Source: Aliivibrio fischeri
GTDB taxonomy: Bacteria > Pseudomonadota > Gammaproteobacteria > Enterobacterales > Vibrionaceae
Direction of reading: 5' to 3'
Length of the DNA: 64,000 bases
Assembly: GCF_009727955.1 (NCBI RefSeq)
Contig: NZ_WOBR01000004.1
Location: 869,724 to 933,723, forward strand
Below, piece after piece: positions 57,107 through 64,000 of the stretch; positions within the stretch are counted from its first letter, which is position 1; each line of letters starts with the position of its first letter. A program made the position numbers and the translations under genes. The notes under the pieces were generated by a model. That model saw only the letters and a list, made by a program, of their open reading frames with translations. It had not been told where the DNA came from and made no database searches.

Positions 57107-59737
57107 TTATTTTTCAGCTTTTGGCTTCTTACGCTTATCGGTAATAGCCCACTTTCCATCAATATATAAACCAGTCCAACCTGTTGGCTTGCCATCCACT
57201 TCTGAACGAACATAGTTCTCTTTTGTTTTACGACTAAAACGAACTACCGCAGGTTTACCATCAGGGTCATGTGTTGGCGCTTCTGTTAAGTATAAGAACT
57301 TAGGCGACAAACGATCCTTAAATCGAACTAACTCTTCCACTAATGGTGCACGTGTTTCACGTGATTTAGGGAAAGTGCTCGCAGCTAAGAATAGACCTGA
57401 CGCACCATCACGCAATACAAAATAAGCATCTGATTTTTCACATACTAATTCTGGTAGATGTACAGGATCTTCTTTTGGTGGAGCAACTTCACCATTCTTT
57501 AAGATCTTACGAGTGTTTTTACATGTTTCACTCGTACAGTCCATGTATTTGCCAAAGCGACCGTTTTTCAGTTCCATATCAGAACCACACTTGTCACATT
57601 CAACAACAGGACCATCGTATCCTTTAAGTTGGAATTCACCCTTTTCGACCACATAACCTTCACAGTTCGGGTTATTACCACAAACATGAATCTTACGTTC
57701 TTGGTCAATTAGATAAGGATCCATCGCCGTTTCACACTTAGGACAACGTTTCTTCGCACGTAATGCTGCAGTTTCTACGTCTTCTTCAAGAACATTTACA
57801 ATGCCCTCTTCACTTCCTAAGTTAATGGTTGTTTTACAACGCTCTTTTGGTGGCAATGCATAACCTGAACAACCAAGGAAAACACCTGTAGATGCAGTAC
57901 GGATACCCATATTGCGACCACATGTTGGACATTTAATGTCTGTCTCAACGATGTTATTTGGTGACATACCGCCTTCAGATTCATCTAGCTCTGCTTTTGC
58001 AATGTCTGCAGTAAAATCTTGGAAGAATGTATTAAGCACATCTTTCCAATCTTTTTCGCCTTCTGCAATTCTATCTAGATTACCTTCCATGCGAGCAGTA
58101 AAGTCGTAATCCATTAAATCATCAAATGATTGATTTAGACGATCAGTTACGATTTCACCCATTTTTTCAGCGTAGAAACGACGGCTATCAATACGAACAT
58201 AACCACGATCTTGAATCGTTGAGATAATCGATGCGTAAGTCGATGGACGACCAATGCCTTTTTTCTCAAGTTCTTTAACTAATGCCGCTTCTGTGAAACG
58301 AGCTGGTGGCTTAGTAAAGTGCTGCTTAGGATCCAGTTTTTCTAACTTTAGCTTATCGCCAAGTTGCACAGCAGGAAGCAGTTGATCTTCATTTTTACCC
58401 ATTGGGCGCTGTACACGAGTCCAACCATCAAACTTCAGGATACGTCCTTTAGCTTTTAGTGTGAATTCGTCTGCTTTTACGCTCAATGTTGTTGAATCAT
58501 ATTGCGCAGGTGTCATTTGACAGGCTACGAATTGATTCCAAATTAAGTTGTACAGTTTATGCGCATCAGCTTCCATACCTTGTAGGTCGTCAGCTTTTAC
58601 TTCTACGCTTGAAGGACGAATCGCTTCGTGGGCTTCTTGAGCACCTTCTTTGCTACCATAAACAATAGGAGCTGATGGTAAATAACTATCGCCATACTCA
58701 GAACCAATAAACTCACGTAACGCCTCTACAGCTTCTTTACTTAAGTTAGTTGAGTCAGTACGCATATAAGTGATGTAACCGCCCTCATAGAGGCGCTGAG
58801 CTAACATCATCGTCTTTTTAACACCGTAACCTAGACGTGTACTTGCCGCCTGTTGCAGTGTTGATGTAATAAATGGTGCAGATGGCTTACTTTTCGTTGG
58901 GCGATCTTCACGTTTACACACTTCGTATTCTGCATTTTGAAGAATGCTAACAGCCGCTTCTGTATCTGCTTGATTAAGCGGTTTGAATGCTGAACCGTTA
59001 CGTTGTGCGACTTGCAGACGGAAGTTTTCTTTATCTGCTGTTAACGTGTCTGCGTGAATATCCCAAAATTCTTCAGGAATAAAAGCATTGATTTCACGCT
59101 CACGCTCTACCAATACTTTCACTGCTACCGATTGCACACGGCCAGCAGATAAACCACGAGCCACTTTCTTCCACAATAACGGAGACGCCATAAAGCCAAC
59201 AACACGGTCTAAGAAACGACGAGCTTGTTGTGCATTTACACCAGGCATACTTAGTTCACCTGGAGTTTCGAATGCCTGTTGAATCGCATTTTTCGTGATT
59301 TCGTTAAAAACCACACGTTTGAAGCGTGAATCATCACCACCGATGATCTCGCGAAGGTGCCACGCAATAGCTTCCCCTTCACGGTCCAAATCGGTTGCGA
59401 GATAAACGGTATCTGCGCTTTCTGCTAATTTTTGTAGTTCTGCTACTACTTTTTCTTTACCCGGAAGGATTTGGTAGTTAGCTGCCCAATCGTTGTATGG
59501 GTCAATACCCATTTTATTAATTAGGTTCTTTTTATCTCTTTCTTTTTTAATTCGTGCTTTTTCTTCAACACTTAACCCTTTGGTCGACGCTGCTGCCTTT
59601 TTGCCAGTGCTTGTCGAACCCATAGGCAAATCACGTACGTGACCTACACTGGATTTTACGATGAAGTCTTTGCCAAGGTATTTATTGATGGTTTTCGCTT
59701 TGGCTGGTGACTCCACGATAACTAGAGATTTACCCAT
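57107..59737 (-). CDS. topA: DNA topoisomerase I
   Basis: An 876-residue type IA topoisomerase that relaxes negative supercoils (E. coli 865). The TOPRIM domain opens with [19 protein letters not shown] and has [13 protein letters not shown]; the active-site tyrosine is in [11 protein letters not shown]; three C-terminal zinc fingers are seen as [29 protein letters not shown] and [15 protein letters not shown], and a basic tail follows. Monocistronic, with a 434-bp gap to yciN. Confidence 0.97.
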   Translation of the reverse strand: MGKSLVIVESPAKAKTINKYLGKDFIVKSSVGHVRDLPMGSTSTGKKAAASTKGLSVEEKARIKKERDKKNLINKMGIDPYNDWAANYQILPGKEKVVAELQKLAESADTVYLATDLDREGEAIAWHLREIIGGDDSRFKRVVFNEITKNAIQQAFETPGELSMPGVNAQQARRFLDRVVGFMASPLLWKKVARGLSAGRVQSVAVKVLVEREREINAFIPEEFWDIHADTLTADKENFRLQVAQRNGSAFKPLNQADTEAAVSILQNAEYEVCKREDRPTKSKPSAPFITSTLQQAASTRLGYGVKKTMMLAQRLYEGGYITYMRTDSTNLSKEAVEALREFIGSEYGDSYLPSAPIVYGSKEGAQEAHEAIRPSSVEVKADDLQGMEADAHKLYNLIWNQFVACQMTPAQYDSTTLSVKADEFTLKAKGRILKFDGWTRVQRPMGKNEDQLLPAVQLGDKLKLEKLDPKQHFTKPPARFTEAALVKELEKKGIGRPSTYASIISTIQDRGYVRIDSRRFYAEKMGEIVTDRLNQSFDDLMDYDFTARMEGNLDRIAEGEKDWKDVLNTFFQDFTADIAKAELDESEGGMSPNNIVETDIKCPTCGRNMGIRTASTGVFLGCSGYALPPKERCKTTINLGSEEGIVNVLEEDVETAALRAKKRCPKCETAMDPYLIDQERKIHVCGNNPNCEGYVVEKGEFQLKGYDGPVVECDKCGSDMELKNGRFGKYMDCTSETCKNTRKILKNGEVAPPKEDPVHLPELVCEKSDAYFVLRDGASGLFLAASTFPKSRETRAPLVEELVRFKDRLSPKFLYLTEAPTHDPDGKPAVVRFSRKTKENYVRSEVDGKPTGWTGLYIDGKWAITDKRKKPKAEK

Positions 59738-60171
59738 AATGTCTCACTAACGTCCTCGTGTTGAAATTTACTTAGCTGCCGACTTTCGTTTAGTCCACAG
59801 CTAAAATCTAATGTTTATCTATATATTACTATTGAGGGTGTATGGCATCACGTCAACCACTTTTTTTACAAACAGTGCTGAATGGTCGCGCTTTGGACAG
59901 TTGTTAATCAAATGTGATTATTCAACGAGCAAATCCATAACAGTGCGCATCTATTAGCATTTACTGAGTTTAAGCTCAAAAGCTTAGTTTAATATCTTGC
60001 ACCTGCTCACAATAAAATGCCTTTTTGTGACTCTACTTATCTTTCAATGACTTTGGTAAGAAAAAGTGAATACAAGTAAACTATTATTTTGAATTGATAT
60101 GCCACATTCGTTGTGATTTTCATTTTTTGAGCTTAGAATCCCTCTTTTATATAGCAAAAAATGAGTGACTT
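59738..60171. other. Intergenic region between topA and yciN
   Basis: A 434-bp gap between the divergent topA and yciN genes that must hold their promoters. topA promoters are normally supercoiling-sensitive, but no element could be assigned by eye and no small gene or RNA was recognised. Confidence 0.55.
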
Positions 60172-60417
60172 ATGAGCGATAAAAAATCCATTTCTGAGGC
60201 TGATTTACTGTTAATTGCCAATCAAATCATTCAAGATCACGAAAACTACCTTGAAGGTATGCGTGCGACTAGCGTAGAAGAGAAAGATGAAGTTCTTGTG
60301 TTTAAAGGAGAATACTTCTTATCAGACCAAGGTCTTCCTACTGAAAAAACAACCGCTGTTTTCAATATGTTTAAATACCTTGCGCACCATTTATCAAAAG
60401 AGTTTACGGTTAAATAA
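60172..60417 (+). CDS. yciN: YciN (DUF2498) family protein
   Basis: An 81-residue cytoplasmic protein nearly collinear with E. coli YciN (83 residues): EADLLLIANQIIQDHENYLEGM, VLVFKGEYFLSDQGLPTEKTTAVFNMFKYLAHHLS in outline. Located beside topA as in enterics. Function unknown. Confidence 0.9.
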   Translation: MSDKKSISEADLLLIANQIIQDHENYLEGMRATSVEEKDEVLVFKGEYFLSDQGLPTEKTTAVFNMFKYLAHHLSKEFTVK

Positions 60418-60448
60418 CTGCGACTTTTTTTGGTACAATGTAGACAAT

Positions 60449-60476
60449 AAAAAAGGCTGAAATCTCAGCCTTTTTT
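60449..60476. terminator. Shared terminator, yciN / sohB
   Basis: AAAAAAGGCTGA / TCAGCCTTTTTT, a 12-bp perfect repeat with a 4-base loop, between convergent genes. Confidence 0.93.
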
Positions 60477-60543
60477 GTCATATCTACCCTATTAATAACT
60501 GAACAGATATGGTCTAAATTAATGCGCTTTCTTGCATTAAAAA

Positions 60544-61605
60544 TTAAACAATCGGTCGCTGACCTTTGCTAATTAAACGCATAAATACGTTCTCAGCAGA
60601 CTGGCCTGCAATCCCCGCAATTTTATCGCTTAACTTTTTCTTTTGAACGTAATGAATAGCTAAAACTTCACGATTTTTACATGCTTTTGTTAAATAATCG
60701 TCCGACGTTTGAATCTCATCAATTAGACCTAACTCCAACGCTTGTTTACCGAACCAATGCTCGCCTGTTGCTACTTTTTCAAGATCTAGCTCTGAACGAT
60801 GCTCACGAATAAAATCTTTAAATAAAACATGAGTTTCTTCCAACTCTAATTGGAATTTTTCACGTGCTTTATCGCTATTTTCACCAAACATTGTTAGGGT
60901 ACGTTTGTATTCACCAGCGGTTAATTGCTCAAATTCAATATCATTTTTCTTCAATAATTTATTGAAATTTGGCAACTGAGCAACAACACCAATCGAACCA
61001 ACGATTGCAAATGGTGCAGCAATGATCTTCTCACCAATACATGCCATCATATAGCCACCAGAAGCTGCAACTTTATCTACAGAGATCGTTAATGTAATGT
61101 TTGCATCACGTAAGCGATCAAGTTGAGATGAAGCAAGGCCATAACCATGAACCATACCACCACCACTTTCAAGGCGTAAAAGTACTTCATCACCTTCAAT
61201 AGCAACCGCTAAAATAGCTGATACTTCTTCACGTAGCGCAGCAACTTCTTTCGCATCAATGCTGCCATTAAAGTCCAAAACGAACAAACGAGCATCACGC
61301 TTTAACTCAAGTTCACCCGCTTTTGCCGCTTGCTTGATTTCTTTCTGTTTTGCTTTTTCCGCTTCTTTGTCTGCTTTCTTTTCAGCCTTTGTACGAGCTT
61401 TTAATTCTGCATCATCAAATAAGTGATGCTCTAATTCAACGACAGTGTCCTTATACTGTTCAGTTAAATTAGTTACCTCTAATTCACCTTTTGCACCAGC
61501 AGATTTCCCACCAACCGCTTTAGCTGCAATTAGAATGGCAATAATAGAAACAACAACAGTTGCGATCTTTGCTAAAAAGAGACCGTAATCAAACAAAAAT
61601 TCCAA
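60544..61605 (-). CDS. sohB: SohB inner-membrane peptidase (S49 family)
   Basis: A 353-residue signal-peptide-peptidase-type serine protease (E. coli 349). An N-terminal membrane helix (about 8-28) is followed by a Lys/Glu/Ala-rich coiled stretch (about 65-95) and the S49 domain with LRLESGGGMVHGYGLA and the catalytic serine in VDKVAASGGYMMACIG; the lysine lies further downstream in the domain. It starts at a TTG with AGAGGG 7 bases upstream. Adjacent to yciN and yciK as in enterics. Confidence 0.94.
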   Translation of the reverse strand: MEFLFDYGLFLAKIATVVVSIIAILIAAKAVGGKSAGAKGELEVTNLTEQYKDTVVELEHHLFDDAELKARTKAEKKADKEAEKAKQKEIKQAAKAGELELKRDARLFVLDFNGSIDAKEVAALREEVSAILAVAIEGDEVLLRLESGGGMVHGYGLASSQLDRLRDANITLTISVDKVAASGGYMMACIGEKIIAAPFAIVGSIGVVAQLPNFNKLLKKNDIEFEQLTAGEYKRTLTMFGENSDKAREKFQLELEETHVLFKDFIREHRSELDLEKVATGEHWFGKQALELGLIDEIQTSDDYLTKACKNREVLAIHYVQKKKLSDKIAGIAGQSAENVFMRLISKGQRPIV

Positions 61606-61768
61606 TGTAATACCCTCTTAAGTATGTTTCGTGTATTGTACTCGACTTAACTCGAAGTTAGTTCACATTATGATAATAAATCGCACTAAACGCGCATTTT
61701 TACATCAACTTACAACACTAATTTGTAAAAATTTCTCAATGTGAACGTTGAAATACAAGGATTACAGA

Positions 61769-62509
61769 GTGGATTATCAGGTTTCTTCTGACGCATTAAA
61801 AAATAAAGTTATTTTAGTTACTGGTGCTGGTGATGGTATTGGTAAACAAGCCGCCTTACATTATGCTCAACATGGCGCTACCGTTATTTTATTAGGGCGC
61901 ACTGTCACTAAATTAGAAGCGGTCTATGATGAGATTGAAGCCGCAGGTTACCCAACACCTGCAATTGTTCCTTTAGATTTAAAAGGAGCTACCAAACAGC
62001 ACTACGTTGACATGGCTGAAACTATTCAAAGCCAATTTGGACAGCTAGATGGTCTTCTTCATAACGCTGGTTTATTAGGTATGCTTAGTCCCTTCGAACA
62101 ATTTGAAGAATCCATTTTTGATGAAGTCATGCAGATCAATGTCAAAGCTCAATTTTTGATGACACAAGCCCTACTTCCTGTTCTACAACAATCTGATGAT
62201 GCCCGAATCATCTTTACCACTTCAACAGTTGGACATCAAGGGCGAGCATTTTGGGGAGCCTACGCTATCTCAAAATTTGCTACAGAAGGCATGATGCAAA
62301 CATTAGCGCATGAAATGGAAAGCACCAAGGTAAAAGTAAATGCTATTAACCCTGGAGGTACTCATACTCGTATGCGAGCTCAAGCCTTCCCTGCTGAAGA
62401 CATTAGTTTACTTAAAACACCAAAAGACATTATGCCTCTTTATGTATATTTAATGGCACCAGAAGGCGTTAACGTACACAGTCAATGTATTGATGCTCAG
62501 GCAAAATAA
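61769..62509 (+). CDS. yciK: YciK short-chain dehydrogenase/reductase
   Basis: A 246-residue NAD(P)-dependent oxidoreductase: Rossmann motif VILVTGAGDGIGKQAA, LLHNAGLLG (NAG), catalytic serine/tyrosine in FTTSTVGHQGRAFWGAYAISKFA and INPGGTHTRM. The GTG at 61769 is the chosen start: AAGGA is 7 bases upstream and the N terminus then aligns residue for residue with E. coli YciK (V-D-Y-Q against M-H-Y-Q). The TTG at 61748 would add seven residues. Substrate unknown. E. coli has btuR between rluB and yciK; it is absent here. Confidence 0.93.
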   Translation: MDYQVSSDALKNKVILVTGAGDGIGKQAALHYAQHGATVILLGRTVTKLEAVYDEIEAAGYPTPAIVPLDLKGATKQHYVDMAETIQSQFGQLDGLLHNAGLLGMLSPFEQFEESIFDEVMQINVKAQFLMTQALLPVLQQSDDARIIFTTSTVGHQGRAFWGAYAISKFATEGMMQTLAHEMESTKVKVNAINPGGTHTRMRAQAFPAEDISLLKTPKDIMPLYVYLMAPEGVNVHSQCIDAQAK

Positions 62510-62530
62510 ATTTTTAAAGAAACGAACAAA

Positions 62531-62561
62531 AAAGGGTTGCTACCTTACGGTGCAACCCTTT
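62531..62561. terminator. Shared terminator, yciK / rluB
   Basis: 10-bp perfect repeat AAAGGGTTGC / GCAACCCTTT with an 11-base loop between convergent genes. Confidence 0.88.
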
Positions 62562-62593
62562 AATTATTCATCTAAGTGTTTTTAACGATGCAA

Positions 62594-63658
62594 TTAACGC
62601 TGTCTAGGTTTAGACTTTGGCGCTTTACCGTTTGGTGAAAACTTACTTCTTACTGGTTTTTGACCAGCCGCTGGTTTTTTACCTTTCGATTGTGGCTTAC
62701 CTGAAGGTTGGCTATCCCCATTATTAGAGCCACGTTTTGCTGAAGGCAGTGAACTACCAACTGGTTTTTTATTGTTGCGGCCACGACGACCCGCTGGAGT
62801 ATTACGCTCCTCTGTTGAACGCTCATCATAACGCTTAACAGCACGACGGATCTTTTGAGTTTTTGATTTAGCACGCTTACGAGACTCTTTATCTACATCA
62901 AGTAGACTTTCTTTCTCTGGCGGTAATTCAACCATCTCACGTAGGTAGTTAACTTCTTTAAGTTCAAGCTCCATCCAACCACCACGTGGTAAAGCTTTCT
63001 CAAGGAAGATATCACCGTAACGAACACGTTTTAGACGACTTACTGTTACACCTTGCGAATCCCATAAACGACGTACTTCACGGTTACGACCTTCATTAAT
63101 AACAACGTAGAAAGTATGGTTCATACCTTCACCGCCGGCGTACATTACATCTTCAAAACGCGCTTCACCGTCTTCTAGTTTTACACCAGTAACTAGATTA
63201 CGAATCATTTTCTCGTTAATTTCACCAAATACACGACACATGTATTCACGTTCAACTTTACGACTTGGGTGCATCAAACGGTTTGCTAATTCACCATCTG
63301 TAGTGAAAAGCAATAAACCAGCGGTATTAGCATCCAAACGACCAACTGATACCCAACGAGAATCACGAATTTTTGGTAAACGATCAAATACAGTACGACG
63401 ACCTTCAGGGTCATGACGTGTACATAGCTCACCTTCAGGTTTATGATAGGCAAGTACTCGACAGATCACATCAGTTGACTCTTTAACCGATACGACATGG
63501 CCATCAATACGGATTTTAGCATCCACGTTTTCTAGGCGATCGCCTAATTTTGCTCTCTGACCATCAACACTAACACGACCAGCTTGAATCATGGTTTCTA
63601 GCTCACGACGAGAACCAAGACCAGCTCGTGCTAATACTTTCTGTAATTTTTCGCTCAT
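62594..63658 (-). CDS. rluB: 23S rRNA pseudouridine synthase RluB
   Basis: A 354-residue RsuA-family pseudouridine synthase that modifies U2605 of 23S rRNA in E. coli numbering. S4 domain at the start ([19 protein letters not shown]), catalytic aspartate in [17 protein letters not shown] and [17 protein letters not shown], then a roughly 110-residue Lys/Arg/Pro/Gly-rich disordered tail typical of RluB. AAGGT lies 5 bases before the ATG. Confidence 0.94.
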   Translation of the reverse strand: MSEKLQKVLARAGLGSRRELETMIQAGRVSVDGQRAKLGDRLENVDAKIRIDGHVVSVKESTDVICRVLAYHKPEGELCTRHDPEGRRTVFDRLPKIRDSRWVSVGRLDANTAGLLLFTTDGELANRLMHPSRKVEREYMCRVFGEINEKMIRNLVTGVKLEDGEARFEDVMYAGGEGMNHTFYVVINEGRNREVRRLWDSQGVTVSRLKRVRYGDIFLEKALPRGGWMELELKEVNYLREMVELPPEKESLLDVDKESRKRAKSKTQKIRRAVKRYDERSTEERNTPAGRRGRNNKKPVGSSLPSAKRGSNNGDSQPSGKPQSKGKKPAAGQKPVRSKFSPNGKAPKSKPRQR

Positions 63659-63887
63659 TCTTTACCTTTTTATGTCGCCTTCACAGGCGTCAATTAACTT
63701 CTTATTAATCAAGAGGATGAATAGATAATCCTTCACTCTTAATCACTATCAAATTCTATGAAGCGTGATTATACAATATTGTTACTAATAAGCGGTAAGA
63801 ATTTAATCAAAATTTAATTTTAATTTTTGTCGTAAGACACGCAAAGTGCTCATAACACCACTACCTATTTTTACTATACTGATTATG

Positions 63888-63908
63888 CTGAGAAAGTAAT
63901 TTTCTCAG
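63888..63908 (+). promoter_or_regulatory. Hairpin in the leader of the right-edge gene
   Basis: CTGAGAAA / TTTCTCAG, an 8-bp perfect inverted repeat with a 5-base loop, 37 bp before the ATG at 63945 and 8-13 bp after a TATACT -10-like box (63875-63880). It may be a 5' stabilising hairpin or an operator. Confidence 0.45.
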
Positions 63909-63944
63909 TAATTTTAATGACTTATCAATCAATAAGGTAGTATT

Positions 63945-64000
63945 ATGAAAAACTTCACACTTCTTTTAAATACACTTCCATCTATCTCTCACGAAGAGAT
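63945..64000 (+). CDS. Start of an unidentified gene (truncated by window edge)
   Basis: The first 18 codons and part of the next (MKNFTLLLNTLPSISHEE...). AAGGTAGT is 5-12 bases before the ATG, a good ribosome site. It is divergent from rluB with 286 bp between. Too little is present to name a family. Confidence 0.6.
   Translation, partial: MKNFTLLLNTLPSISHEE

Noticed and set aside
1-64000. CRISPR arrays, tRNA or rRNA genes, transposases, phage genes
   Set aside because: No regularly spaced repeats, cloverleaf-like sequences or matching protein families were seen on either strand.

Overview
This is an AT-rich stretch of a gammaproteobacterial chromosome, most likely from Vibrionaceae and probably Aliivibrio (the V. 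fischeri/logei group). That is inferred from the topA-yciN-sohB-yciK-rluB block, ToxR-type membrane regulators, a CARB-type beta-lactamase, a DUF2860 outer-membrane protein, a GH19 chitinase, paired chemoreceptors and many C4-dicarboxylate/TRAP transporters. No rRNA, tRNA, CRISPR array, insertion sequence or phage gene was seen.

Layout. 1-7.6 kb: 3' part of an ACC-deaminase/D-cysteine-desulfhydrase-like gene, a class A carbenicillinase, ppiB, a Bax-like glucosaminidase, a NupC transporter, a LysR regulator, a methyltransferase and a protein built like an ionotropic glutamate receptor. 8-12 kb: two chemoreceptors with nearly the same signalling half. 12-16.5 kb: a TAXI-TRAP transporter and a DcuB-type carrier. 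16.7-19 kb: an overlapping ToxR/VtrA-like regulator and small membrane partner, divergent from an outer-membrane barrel gene. 19-23.8 kb: brnQ, two glutathione transferases with a divergent TetR regulator and twin palindromic operators, and a DUF2127 protein.

23.9-28.8 kb is the most unusual part. A subclass B1 metallo-beta-lactamase is divergent from a tightly packed six-gene operon: BacA-like prephenate-decarboxylase-family enzyme, DUF2000, a formylglycine-generating-enzyme-fold protein without the catalytic cysteines, a sulfite-oxidase-type molybdopterin enzyme, a LysE exporter and an AraC regulator. It looks like an uncharacterised pathway that makes or modifies, and exports, a small amino-acid-like molecule.

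28.8-38.5 kb: a DUF2860 porin-like protein, ydhR, three LysR regulators, a tandem DUF1254 pair, pirin and DoxX. 38.5-42 kb: glutamate decarboxylase with an AspT-family exchanger, a probable acid-resistance pair. 42-47.1 kb: a LysR regulator divergent from a divergent second PurA, then pepT with a frameshifted dcuC-like gene. 47.3-57 kb: GH19 chitinase, an FAH-family protein, a second LysE exporter, a phosphohexomutase, ldhA, and a transporter/histidine-kinase/response-regulator operon. 57-64 kb: the conserved housekeeping block topA, yciN, sohB, yciK, rluB, and the start of an unidentified gene at the right edge.
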